Assembly (NCBI RefSeq): GCF_000170895.1
Contig: NZ_ABCS01000020.1
Coordinates: 62,001-126,000, forward strand
Origin: Plesiocystis pacifica SIR-1
GTDB lineage: Bacteria; Myxococcota_A; Polyangia; Nannocystales; Nannocystaceae
Length of the DNA stretch: 64,000 nt
Direction of reading: 5' to 3'
The translations under genes and the position numbers were made by a program. The notes below the pieces were generated by a model that worked only from the letters and a program-made list of their open reading frames with translations, did no database searches and was not told the origin of the DNA. Shown here one piece after another: positions 1 through 12,430 of this stretch. Positions within the stretch are counted from its first letter, which is position 1, and each line of letters opens with the position of its first letter.

Positions 1-194
1 GTCAGGCCGAGGACCTGCAAGCGGTCGCCGTAGACGTGCTTGACGAAGCCGGACAGGGCCAGCCCGGGCTTTTGAATCCGCGGCCGCGTCAGCAGGCGGT
101 CGAGGCCCCCCCAGCTCGACAGCACCTCGAGCTGCAAGTCGGTGGAGTCTTCGTCCAGCAGGCGGCTGACTTCGACGGCGGCTTCACGACGCAT
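1..194 (-). CDS. hprK: HPr kinase/phosphorylase, N-terminal part (cut by window edge)
   Basis: Only the first 64 codons are inside the window; the gene continues past base 1. The ATG at 194-192 opens MRREAAVEVSRLLDED, followed by a stretch with LDRLLTRPRIQKPGLAL and GDRLQVLG. This is the typical start of the HprK N-terminal domain (family pattern: RIQ.PGLAL.GF, then a VQVLG strand). HprK phosphorylates and dephosphorylates HPr on a serine and links carbon or PTS status to regulation in the cytoplasm. The catalytic P-loop half is not visible. It follows hpf and rpoN on the same strand, the order known from delta-proteobacteria, except that no ptsN lies between hpf and hprK. A 171-bp gap with a perfect palindrome separates it from hpf. 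Confidence 0.8.
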   Translation of the reverse strand, partial: MRREAAVEVSRLLDEDSTDLQLEVLSSWGGLDRLLTRPRIQKPGLALSGFVKHVYGDRLQVLGL

Positions 195-248
195 GGCCCG
201 AGGGTGGCACAGGCGGGCGCCGAGGTCATGTCACGGCGGGGCGCCAGC

Positions 249-277
249 CAGAGGCTGTGAATCATTCACAGCCTCTG
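249..277. promoter_or_regulatory. Perfect 14-bp inverted repeat between hpf and hprK
   Basis: Bases 249-262 (CAGAGGCTGTGAAT) are exactly reverse-complementary to 264-277 with one base between. Neither strand has a T-run after it, so a terminator is unlikely. A protein operator upstream of hprK, or a processing hairpin in the rpoN-hpf-hprK transcript, are the likelier readings. Confidence 0.5.
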
Positions 278-288
278 ACTCCTTCAAC

Positions 289-329
289 GTCGAGGACGAG
301 CCAGGCCCTCCCTGCCCCACGTCCTCGAC
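289..329. repeat. Single diverged copy of the hairpin core of the 56-bp repeat
   Basis: GTCGAGGACG (289-298) pairs perfectly with CGTCCTCGAC (320-329). The loop holds GCCCTCCCTGCCCCA, which is also the loop core of the tandem repeat at 4831-5044. Against that repeat, the stem differs by an A-to-T change on one arm and the matching T-to-A change on the other, so pairing is kept. Confidence 0.6.
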
Positions 330-365
330 TCAGGCTGGCGCCCGCAAAAATGGGTGCCTGGCTTC

Positions 366-995
366 CTAGGCGTCTTCGACGTGACCGCGGGTCTCGATCA
401 GGCCGTAGCTGCCCTCGTCCTCGAGCCGGTAGATCACGTTGATGTCCCCGGTCTCGGTGTTGGTGAACACCAGGAACTGCTTGTGCGCGAGGTTGAGCTG
501 CATGACGGCCTCGCGGACCTTGAGGCGGCCGGCTTGGAACTCGGTCTCGCGGATGATGGTCGCCGCCTCCTCGGCGGGAACCACGGGCGAGGACTGAGAC
601 TCGGCCGCGCGGCGCTCCTCGGCCTGGACCATGGTCTCGGGCTCCTCCTGACCGTCGAGGGAGAACACGACCTGGCGGACGCGCGCCGCCTTACCCTTGT
701 GCGGCTTGTGGTTGGTGATGCGATCTTTGTAGCGCCGGACCTGCCGCTCCATCTTGGCCAGGGCCATGTCGATGGAGCTGTACATGCTCTCCGTCTTCTC
801 GGACGAGTGCAGCTGGAGGCCGTTGCGAAGCGTGACGTCGAATTGCGCGATGTGGTTGATCTTCTCGACCGAGAAGGTGCAGTTGACCTTCAGCGGATCG
901 GAGAAGTAGCGCTTGATCTTGGCCAGGCGGTCCTCGGCGTAGTTGCGAAGGGCGTCTGACGACTCCATGTGGCGGAACACAAACTGGGTTTGCAT
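366..995 (-). CDS. hpf: Long-form ribosome hibernation promoting factor
   Basis: 209 residues. It binds the 30S subunit and dimerises 70S ribosomes into inactive 100S particles in stationary phase. The N-terminal HPF/RaiA fold covers about residues 1-105 (opening MQTQFVFRHMESSDALRNYA; RLAKIKRYF; VTLRNG; DMALAKMERQVRRYKDR). A charged linker follows, and the C-terminal dimerisation domain of long HPFs covers about 150-205 (HKQFLVFTNTETGDINVIYR, then YGLIETRG). The length fits the long form rather than short E. coli Hpf. The ATG is supported by an excellent Shine-Dalgarno, TAGGAGGT, 8 bases upstream. It lies just downstream of rpoN, a standard arrangement, with a 7-bp hairpin in the leader at 1018-1037. 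Confidence 0.93.
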   Translation of the reverse strand: MQTQFVFRHMESSDALRNYAEDRLAKIKRYFSDPLKVNCTFSVEKINHIAQFDVTLRNGLQLHSSEKTESMYSSIDMALAKMERQVRRYKDRITNHKPHKGKAARVRQVVFSLDGQEEPETMVQAEERRAAESQSSPVVPAEEAATIIRETEFQAGRLKVREAVMQLNLAHKQFLVFTNTETGDINVIYRLEDEGSYGLIETRGHVEDA

Positions 996-1003
996 CGCGG
1001 TCT

Positions 1004-1037
1004 ACCTCCTACTTTCTGACCCCCTCCAATGGGGGTC
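1004..1037 (-). promoter_or_regulatory. hpf ribosome binding site and leader hairpin
   Basis: TAGGAGGT occupies 1011-1004 on the minus strand, 8 bases before the hpf ATG. Immediately upstream, GACCCCC and GGGGGTC (1018-1024 and 1031-1037) form a 7-bp stem with a 6-base loop. There is no T-run, so this is not a standard terminator. It could insulate or stabilise the hpf message. Confidence 0.5.
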
Positions 1038-1223
1038 GGGAAAATCGTGACTGATCCGAGCGGCGGCCCCAAACGCGGCGTCCCCAGCTCCGAGCCCGTC
1101 CTCTCCCGGGCGCCGGGTTTTCGGCGTCTCAGGGGCGAGGAAGGGGAGGGCGGGGGCGCGCAAAGGGTACAGATTACTTCGGACTGAACGAGTGGCCGGT
1201 CGGGGTGGCCGAGTGGTTCGAGC

Positions 1224-2780
<1,557 letters not shown>

Positions 2781-2985
2781 GGACTGAAGATCAGGCTACC
2801 AGAGACTCGTGCGGGCGCCCACTACAAAACCGGCTCGGCACCGCGCTCGAACGGCGATTTGTGCGGGAAAAAGCCTTGCCTTTCGCCACGAATCGGCGTG
2901 CGAGCGCGGGCCGTGATCGAGCCTTCGCGGCCCCCACGAGTTGGGGGAGCTCGGCCGGTGTTTTGCGCAGGCCGAGCGTGACCGC

Positions 2986-4830
<1,845 letters not shown>

Positions 4831-5044
4831 TAGCCGTCGTGGACGACGCCACGCCCTCCCTGCCCCACGTCCACGAGGGATCGTTTTAGCCGTCGTGGAC
4901 GACGCCACGCCCTCCCTGCCCCACGTCCACGAGGGATCGTTTTAGCCGTCGTGGACGACGCCACGCCCTCCCTGCCCCACGTCCACGAGGGATTGTTTTA
5001 GCCGTCGTGGACGACGCCACGCCCTCCCTGCCCCACGTCCACGA
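4831..5044. repeat. 56-bp tandem repeat, three full copies plus a partial fourth
   Basis: Units start at 4831, 4887, 4943 and 4999 with exact 56-base spacing. The last unit stays identical to about 5044. Units differ only at one base (GATTG or GATCG before the TTTTA). Each unit has a 9-bp inverted repeat, TCGTGGACG...CGTCCACGA, around a C-rich loop with CCCTCCCTGCCCCA, followed on the plus strand by a T-rich stretch. A relative with a compensated stem lies at 289-329. The partial unit forms the 3' end of the minus-strand TPR gene, whose TAA stop (4998-5000) lies at the unit junction. There are no variable spacers, so this is not CRISPR. Confidence 0.9.
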
Positions 5045-7451
5045 CTCCAATGGATGGGTGTTCGAGGAGCGCGAGGGTGTGGATGCTCCACTCCGAACAC
5101 CAGCTGGCGAGCTCGGTCCAGCCCTCGAGGTGGCGTTGCGTGAAGATGCGCAGGACGCCGCGATCGTCGACGAGGGTCTGGACGCCGGACGAGCGATTGC
5201 CCCGCATGGCGCGGAGCAAGGCCTCGAGCAAGACCGGCGCGCTCTCGAGCTCGAGGGCGTCGTCGACGGTCAGTCCCTCGGCGCGGGCGACGAGGGCGAG
5301 CTGGACCTGGAGGTTGTCGCGCACGACCTCCAAGGCCGCCTCGGCGGCGCCTCGATCGCCGCGGCGACGCTCGATGAGCGCGAGGTTGATCCACGCGCCA
5401 AAGCGGGTGTTGGTGGCCTCGACGGCCAAGCTGGCGGCTTCGAGGGCGGCCTCGAGGGCGCCGCGCTTGCGCCAGATCTCGGAGCGGTAGGCGTGGGTGG
5501 CCTCCTCGGGCAAGAAGGCGTGGACCGTCGCGGCCTCTTCCCAGCGCGCGAGGGCCTCGTCGTCGCGGTCGAGGAAGTGCAGCGCGGCCGCCGAGCCGAC
5601 GTAGCTCCAGCGCTGGTGGGTGCGCTGCCAGACCGCCTCGAACACCTCGAGGGCCTCGGCGTAGCGGCCCTCCCACAACAACAGCTCGGCGGAGTAGGTC
5701 TCGCCGTAGGGGACCCCGGGGTAGGTCGCGACCAGCTCGGCGAGGCGCTCGCGGACCGTGGCGAGGGGCTCGAAGAGCAGGCGGTGTTGGAGCTCGGAGG
5801 CGCGGGCGCGGGGGGACCAGACCTCGCGCGCGGGGTGCAGGCTCCGGCCGCCCCGGCCGTCGCTCTCGCCGACGAGGCTCAGGTGGTTGGAGCGATTGCC
5901 CCCGAGGGCGCGCAGGGCCAGCTCGACGGCGGCGAGGGTGTCGGCGTCGCTGGCCTCGGGCCCGAGGGTCATGGCCTCGGCCGCGTCGGCGTCGAGGGCC
6001 GCGAGGGGCTGGGCGAGCTGACGCAAGATCGTGCGGTGGATGTAGTCGGTGTCGTCCCGCGGGCCCTCGGGCGCGGCGTGGCCCCGGGCGGCGTGGATGG
6101 CCGCGAGCCGGACCCGCAGCAGCTGGCGGACGATGGCGCTGCGGTAGCCCTCCTCGAGCGCCGCGGCCTGGGCTGCGTCGGGCTGGCCGGCGCGCAGCAG
6201 GGCTTCGACTCGCCAGTTGCGGATCTCGAGGTCGTCGCCGCGCAGCCGATGGGCGCGCTCGAGGGCGTCGAGGCCCCGGGCGGGCTCGCCGCGCAGGCAG
6301 GCGACGGCGCCGAGGACCATGAGCGCGGTGGCGTGCTCGGGGTTATTGGGATCGTCGGCTTCGTTGGCGAGGGTTTCGGCGGCGTCGAGGTCGAGGGCCC
6401 ACAGCCTCGCGCGGGCGAGGGTGGCGGTCGCGCTGGCTTTGCCGGCGGCGTCGGGGCTGGTGGCCGCGCACGCGCGCAGCTGGAGCTCGGCGAGGGGGTA
6501 GGCGCCGAGCTCCATGAGCGTCCGGCCCAGTCGCACGCGGAGGTCCGCCGGCAGCCAGGGCAGGGGGTCGTCGCCGAGGTGCTCGGCGAGCTCGGCCAGG
6601 GCCTGGCGGCCGTCCGCGTCGGCCTCTTCGGCCGCGCGCAGCAAGGCGGCGAGGTGTCGGGGCCGGGGCGCGACGCGGATCAGCGCCGCGTACTGTTGGC
6701 AGGCCTCGTCGCGCAGGCCCAGGTGGGCGCACAGGCGGCCGCCAAACTCGAGCTCGCCGGTGGTTCGAGCCAGCGCGGCGAAGCGTCGGGCGTGGTCGAT
6801 GGCCGCGTCGCGCAGCCCGAGGGTCCCCGCCAGGACGGCGCGGCGGGCCGCGGCGCGGGGGGACTCGGCGCTGGCGTCCGCCGCGGGCACGTCCGGCCAG
6901 CCCTGGCCCGGACCGCCGAGGGTGTCGAGGGCACCCTGGAGCTGCCCGGCGCACAGCTGCAGGTGGGCCAGGGCCAGGCGCGGCTCGAGCTCGTCGCGCG
7001 CGGCCTCGGGCAGACGGGTCGCGAGCGCGTCGACGGCCGCAGCCGGCAGGCTCGGGCCTTCGTCGCTGCGCGCTCGGGTGGCCGCCTCGGCGCAGCGAGC
7101 CAGGGCCGCGTCGAGGCCCGGCTCCGCGGCCTCCTCGAAGGCTTCGCAGCGCGCGAGCACCCGGCGCAGCCACGGCAGCGCGTCGGCGCGGCTGTGGGCG
7201 AACACCCGGCCGACGCCCGCGGACAGGCGGCGGGCCACGGCTTCGGGGAGGCGCGGGTTGGGGACCACGCGCAGGTCGACGCGCCCGGCCTCGCGGGCCG
7301 GGTAGGCGACGACCCGGACCTCGCCAAAGCTCGCCGCGCAGTAGATCAGCTCGACCCCGTCGCGGCGACCCGTGAGCCCGGCGGGGCGGAGCCCGGCGGG
7401 CCAGCGCTGCATCCACGCGGGTTGGGGGAGGTCGATGCGGTGGGCGGGCAC
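4998..7451 (-). CDS. Large tetratricopeptide-repeat protein of unknown function
   Basis: 817 residues, GTG start. The first ~100 residues (ELIYCAASFGEVRVVAYPAR; GRVDLRVVPNPRLPEAV) look like a small beta-rich domain I do not recognise. The rest is Ala/Leu/Glu-rich paired helices typical of TPRs (for example ELEFGGRLCAHLGLRDEACQ; GRYAEALEVFEAVWQRTH; RWEEAATVHAFLPEEATHAY). No signal peptide or membrane segment is evident, so it is probably a cytosolic scaffold. The final 15 or so residues (VVDVGQGGRGVVHDG) are encoded by one unit of the 56-bp repeat, which also supplies the stop codon; the native C-terminus was probably replaced when the repeat arrived. It lies 45 bp downstream of the biotin carboxylase gene on the same strand. 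Confidence 0.75.
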   Translation of the reverse strand: MPAHRIDLPQPAWMQRWPAGLRPAGLTGRRDGVELIYCAASFGEVRVVAYPAREAGRVDLRVVPNPRLPEAVARRLSAGVGRVFAHSRADALPWLRRVLARCEAFEEAAEPGLDAALARCAEAATRARSDEGPSLPAAAVDALATRLPEAARDELEPRLALAHLQLCAGQLQGALDTLGGPGQGWPDVPAADASAESPRAAARRAVLAGTLGLRDAAIDHARRFAALARTTGELEFGGRLCAHLGLRDEACQQYAALIRVAPRPRHLAALLRAAEEADADGRQALAELAEHLGDDPLPWLPADLRVRLGRTLMELGAYPLAELQLRACAATSPDAAGKASATATLARARLWALDLDAAETLANEADDPNNPEHATALMVLGAVACLRGEPARGLDALERAHRLRGDDLEIRNWRVEALLRAGQPDAAQAAALEEGYRSAIVRQLLRVRLAAIHAARGHAAPEGPRDDTDYIHRTILRQLAQPLAALDADAAEAMTLGPEASDADTLAAVELALRALGGNRSNHLSLVGESDGRGGRSLHPAREVWSPRARASELQHRLLFEPLATVRERLAELVATYPGVPYGETYSAELLLWEGRYAEALEVFEAVWQRTHQRWSYVGSAAALHFLDRDDEALARWEEAATVHAFLPEEATHAYRSEIWRKRGALEAALEAASLAVEATNTRFGAWINLALIERRRGDRGAAEAALEVVRDNLQVQLALVARAEGLTVDDALELESAPVLLEALLRAMRGNRSSGVQTLVDDRGVLRIFTQRHLEGWTELASWCSEWSIHTLALLEHPSIGVVDVGQGGRGVVHDG

Positions 7452-7496
7452 GCGACCCCAGCCTACGCCCCCGAGGGGCCCCGCGTCAGCGCTGGT

Positions 7497-9029
<1,533 letters not shown>

Positions 9030-9092
9030 GACCGTCGCAGCTTCCGTGATCCGCGGCCCGGAGGCAACGTCCCTGGGCGGAGGGGGGAGGGG

Positions 9093-9884
9093 CTACGCGA
9101 TGGCCGCGGCGAACACGAGGTGCAGGCGGCGGAGGTGGGCGTCGAGATCGGCCGGAAACCACAGTAAGGGCCGGCCCACGAGCGGGACGGCGGCGGGCCC
9201 GGGCTCGGCCATCCAGCCAAACTGGGCCTCGGCGAAGGCGCTGACGATGACCTCGCTGCCGAGGCTGGAGATGTCCGTGGCCACGCGGTGCGCCTCGACC
9301 GGGTGATCGCCGGTGAAGGCGATCACCGCGAGCTCGCGGGTGCCACCGGCGGGCGCGACGAGGTCCCCGTGGGACCAGGGCACGGCCGCGAGCACGCGCA
9401 GGTCGTCCTCGTCCTCGGGCTTGGGCAGGCGCGCGTAGCCGGCCGCGACGATCGCCACGCGCACGAGCTCGGCCGCGGAGCGCCCGGCGATGAGCCGGCT
9501 GGCGTGGTTGAAGAAGCGGTCCGGGGGCTCGCGCCACGCGAAGTACTCGGCGATCAGCGCGGCGACGCAGCGCTGCCCGGTCTCGTCGAGGCAGCGACCA
9601 AAGGCCTCGAGGCCGCGCTCGATGCCCTCGCGGGCCCACGCGGCGTCGAGCTGGCGGCCGAGCTCCTGGGCGAGGTCGACCCCGGCGTCGGCGTTGGCGA
9701 TGGACCACGCGCAGCCCGGGGCGCGCTCGTCCTTGCCCAGGGCGGCGGCGACCAGGGCGAAGAAGCGCCGGGCGAGGGCGCGCCGGTGGGCCCGCTGGGC
9801 CGCCTCGGCCACGACCACGCAGGGATCGCCAGCGTCGATCGGCGCGGCCGAGTCCGGCGGCGAGAGTGCGAGCTCGAGCTTCAT
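9093..9884 (-). CDS. Conserved-looking protein of unknown function
   Basis: 263 residues, ATG start. I do not recognise a family. It has no signal peptide or membrane helix. Segments rich in Ala, Arg and Leu (EAAQRAHRRALARRFFALVA; GLEAFGRCLDETGQRCVAAL) suggest a mostly helical N-terminal half. The C-terminal part with VAPAGGTRELAVIAFTGD, SSLGSEVIVSAF and LLWFPADLDAHLRRLH looks alpha/beta. It lies 63 bp upstream of the biotin carboxylase and 19 bp downstream of the AT-hook-like gene, so the three probably share a transcript. No function is inferred. Confidence 0.7.
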   Translation of the reverse strand: MKLELALSPPDSAAPIDAGDPCVVVAEAAQRAHRRALARRFFALVAAALGKDERAPGCAWSIANADAGVDLAQELGRQLDAAWAREGIERGLEAFGRCLDETGQRCVAALIAEYFAWREPPDRFFNHASRLIAGRSAAELVRVAIVAAGYARLPKPEDEDDLRVLAAVPWSHGDLVAPAGGTRELAVIAFTGDHPVEAHRVATDISSLGSEVIVSAFAEAQFGWMAEPGPAAVPLVGRPLLWFPADLDAHLRRLHLVFAAAIA

Positions 9885-9903
9885 GACGGGTCCGTGGTGA
9901 GGG

Positions 9904-10416
9904 TCAGGCCGCGTCGCTGTCGGCCACGGCGAAGCTCGCCTGGCGCCGAGCCTCGTCGGCCTTGGACGCTGCCTTGGAGTCTGCCTTGGGCTCTGGGCTG
10001 GACTCCGCCGCCGCCCGCTTTTTGCTGGCGGACTTGCTCGGCCGACCGCGGCGCTTTTTGGGCGCGAGGCGGCTGGCGTCGAAGCGGATCGCCGCGAGGC
10101 TGTCGACGAGCTCGGGGTCGCCGGCGGCGTAGATGGAGGCGTAGGCGTGGGCCTTCTTGGCCTGGCTCAGGAGCTGCGCCTGGCCGGCCTCGAGCACCGC
10201 GCGGGCCTCGACCACGGCCTCGAGGGCGCGCTGGAGCTCCACGCGCTGGGCCTCGACCTCGGCGGCACTCGCGGCCAATTGGTCGCCGTCCACGTCGGGG
10301 AAGCGGACCTCGGCGAGGGGCCCCGCGAACACCGCGAGGACCGCGCGAACGGGCTCGGAGATGGCGGAGGAGGGCTCAGAGGAGGGATTGGCGGCGCTCG
10401 GCGAGGTACTGCTCAT
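9904..10416 (-). CDS. Small coiled-coil protein with AT-hook-like motif
   Basis: 170 residues, ATG start. The middle part (LAASAAEVEAQRVELQRALE and AVVEARAVLEAGQAQLLSQA) is strongly predicted to be helical or coiled coil. The basic segment PKKRRGRPSKSASKKRA (about residues 118-134) contains an RGRP core flanked by Lys/Arg, as in AT-hook DNA-minor-groove binders. The tail is Lys/Ala/Ser/Glu-rich and probably disordered. No export signal is seen. A DNA-binding or nucleoid-associated role is an inference from the AT hook. It is the first gene of a minus-strand run and has a promoter-like sequence at 10441-10470. Confidence 0.65.
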   Translation of the reverse strand: MSSTSPSAANPSSEPSSAISEPVRAVLAVFAGPLAEVRFPDVDGDQLAASAAEVEAQRVELQRALEAVVEARAVLEAGQAQLLSQAKKAHAYASIYAAGDPELVDSLAAIRFDASRLAPKKRRGRPSKSASKKRAAAESSPEPKADSKAASKADEARRQASFAVADSDAA

Positions 10417-10440
10417 GATGTCATCTGCCTGAATGTTCAG

Positions 10441-10470
10441 TTAATTGCCAGGGCCCTGGACGGGTGTCAA
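10441..10470 (-). promoter_or_regulatory. Sigma-70-like promoter with palindrome in the spacer
   Basis: On the minus strand a perfect TTGACA (10470-10465) is followed after 18 bases by AATTAA (10446-10441), 25 bases before the ATG of the AT-hook-like gene. The spacer contains the perfect 12-bp palindrome CCAGGGCCCTGG (10448-10459), placed where a repressor would block transcription. Confidence 0.45.
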
Positions 10471-10576
10471 GGCTGGGCTGACCGGCCGATCTGGATCGCG
10501 CGCGGGGACCGAGCGGTCCGGATGCGCAAAACCCGTGAGAGCCTGTCTTGTTTCGTTTTGTTAGTTATTCTGAGGC

Positions 10577-11503
10577 ATGGTCCGCCACTCACGCGCTCTC
10601 GTCGTCGGCCTGTCCCTGGCGCTCGCTGCATGCGGAACGCACAAGCTCACCGGGGACGACGGCACCGAGACTCAGGCGGACGACGAGGCCGAAGCGGACG
10701 CCGAGGTCGAGGGCGAGGGCGAGGGCGAAGCCGACGAAGGCGAGTCGGACGAAGCGGACGCAGACGCGGACGACGGCGGCCTCGACTTCGTGCCCGACGA
10801 GGACATCCAAAACGGGACCGACTGCGACGTCTTCGAGCAGGACTGCGCCGAGGGCGAGAAGTGCGTGCCCACGACCTGGTCCCAGTTCTACGGGGTGTCG
10901 CGCTGCGTGCCGGTGCTCGGGGAGCAGGGCGTCGACGAGCCCTGCGAGTACCACGGCCACGAGCTCGGCTCCGACGACTGCGACGCGAACAGCCACTGCT
11001 GGAACCTCGAGCAGACCGAAGAGGGCGGCTACGTCGGGAGCTGCATCCCGATCTGCCAGGGCACGGGCTGGGAGGACGCCACCTGCGAGGGCCAGGGCGA
11101 GAGCTGCTTCGGCTACGAGTGCCGCTTGATCGGGCAGGTCGGCATGCCCTTGTGCGTCGAGTCTTGCGACCCGATGGCGCAGGACTGCGGCGAGGGCATG
11201 AGCTGCGTCTACTACGGCGGCTACGTCGACACGGTCTGCGCCGTGCAGACCCTCGAGACGCCCAAGCTCATCGGCGAGACCTGCGAGAGCGCCAGCGACT
11301 GCGCCCCCGGCTCGATGTGCGGCAACGCGGACGACCTGCCGAGCTGCGAGGGCTGGAGCTGCTGCACGCCCTTTTGCGCCGCGGGCGACGACGCGAGCTG
11401 CGACGCGGCCGTGCCGGGCACGGTCTGCTCCGACCGCTTCCGGACCCTCGCGCCCGAGGGCTGCCCCGAGTTCGGCGGCTGCTTCCTGCCCGGGGATCCT
11501 TGA
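10577..11503 (+). CDS. Cys-rich lipoprotein with acidic linker
   Basis: 308 residues. The lipoprotein signal peptide ends at the lipobox LALAAC (Cys 20). An acidic linker of about 45 residues follows (many ADE and EGEG steps). The mature domain, about residues 75-308, has close to 30 cysteines in motifs such as CDVFEQDCAEGEKCVP, DDCDANSHCWNLE, CDPMAQDCGEGMSC and GWSCCTPFC, implying many disulfides outside the inner membrane. A paralogue with the same motif order lies at 33313-34371. The family resembles the Cys-rich secreted proteins common in myxobacteria; I know no defined function. It is divergent from the AT-hook-like gene and convergent, 16 bp apart, with the next gene. Confidence 0.8.
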   Translation: MVRHSRALVVGLSLALAACGTHKLTGDDGTETQADDEAEADAEVEGEGEGEADEGESDEADADADDGGLDFVPDEDIQNGTDCDVFEQDCAEGEKCVPTTWSQFYGVSRCVPVLGEQGVDEPCEYHGHELGSDDCDANSHCWNLEQTEEGGYVGSCIPICQGTGWEDATCEGQGESCFGYECRLIGQVGMPLCVESCDPMAQDCGEGMSCVYYGGYVDTVCAVQTLETPKLIGETCESASDCAPGSMCGNADDLPSCEGWSCCTPFCAAGDDASCDAAVPGTVCSDRFRTLAPEGCPEFGGCFLPGDP

Positions 11504-11519
11504 GCTCGAGGCCGGGGCG

Positions 11520-12410
11520 TCAGGGCAGCGCTTCGCGGAAGATGGTGACCTCGGTGACCACCGGCATCATGGTGGACTCTTCGAGGTAGACGGTGTGGCC
11601 GGACTCGGCCAAGGAGGCCGAGATCGTCGCCGGGCCGGGCTCGCTCGCGGGGATGGGGATGGGCCCGAACTCGCCGGCGTTCGAGGGCACGACGCCGTTG
11701 TAGCCGGCCTCGCACAGCGGGATGTTCAGGCACTCGGGCAGCATTTGGTCGTAGTAGATGTGCGCGTGGATGGCCTCGGTGTCCGAGGGCGGACCCACGG
11801 TCATCCCGCCGAGCACCTCGATCTCGACCTCGATGCTCTGCTCGTCCAGGCCAAAGCGCTCGCGCAGCCACGGCCGGCGCAGGGCGACGTGCTCCCGGCC
11901 GTCGTCGACCCACACCAGGTTGCGGCCCGAGCCCTCGGGGTTGTCGTAGTCGCTGCCGTCGTTGAGCCGGGCCTGGGCGCGGATGTAGTGGACGCCGGGG
12001 GTGTCGGGGATGTCGATGAACTCCTGGATGCCCGCGCCGAGGTTGCCGCTGTCGATGACCAGGACCTCGACCTCGTCGACGAACACGACGATGTGGCCCT
12101 CGCCCGGGACGGCCTCGCCGGACTCGGACAGCGGGCGCAGGGTCAAGTTGGCGCCGGTGAGGCTGAGCACCTCTTGGTGCTCCGTGCCGAAGGGCAGGGC
12201 CTCGAGGTCCTCGGGGCTGCTGATGGTGACGACGGGCAGGGCGACGGCCTCGCACACGCCCTGCAGGCAGGCCTGCTCGCCGGGGCAGTCCTCGGTGCCG
12301 ACGCAGGCGTAGATGCCCGAGGCGTCGGGGTCGGGCTCGTTGGTCAGGCAGGCGGACAGCAGGCCGAAGCCGAAGCAGGCGAGGGCGCGCCGACGCCAGC
12401 CACGGGACAT
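11520..12410 (-). CDS. Lipoprotein of unknown function
   Basis: 296 residues from the ATG at 12410, which gives a good lipoprotein signal MSRGWRRRALACFGFGLLSA followed by Cys 21. A TTG further upstream at 12434 would overlap the previous stop but adds eight residues with no signal character. After the lipobox come a short CVGTEDCPGEQACLQGVC segment with paired cysteines and then beta-rich sequence (LPVVTISSPEDLEALPFGTE; GHIVVFVDEVEVLVIDSG; GVHYIRAQARLND; VTIFREALP). The extended strands and VHYIRAQA-type motif suggest an Ig-like or FN3-like fold. It follows the TPR protein at 12431 closely and is probably co-transcribed with it. Confidence 0.75.
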   Translation of the reverse strand: MSRGWRRRALACFGFGLLSACLTNEPDPDASGIYACVGTEDCPGEQACLQGVCEAVALPVVTISSPEDLEALPFGTEHQEVLSLTGANLTLRPLSESGEAVPGEGHIVVFVDEVEVLVIDSGNLGAGIQEFIDIPDTPGVHYIRAQARLNDGSDYDNPEGSGRNLVWVDDGREHVALRRPWLRERFGLDEQSIEVEIEVLGGMTVGPPSDTEAIHAHIYYDQMLPECLNIPLCEAGYNGVVPSNAGEFGPIPIPASEPGPATISASLAESGHTVYLEESTMMPVVTEVTIFREALP

Positions 12411-12430
12411 GGGCGAAGAAGTGGGCGCGT

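Noticed and set aside
192..210. Shared sequence around the hprK and esterase starts (GTGCCACCCTCGG then CCATGCG; second copy at 33150-33170)
   Set aside because: About 20 similar bases at two unrelated genes, with no third copy seen; likely chance in GC-rich sequence.
4831..5044. Possible CRISPR array
   Set aside because: The units are contiguous and identical, with no unique spacers, and no cas genes are nearby.
9093..9884. Biotin carrier or carboxyltransferase beside the biotin carboxylase
   Set aside because: The neighbouring protein has no MKM biotinylation motif and no carboxyltransferase signature.
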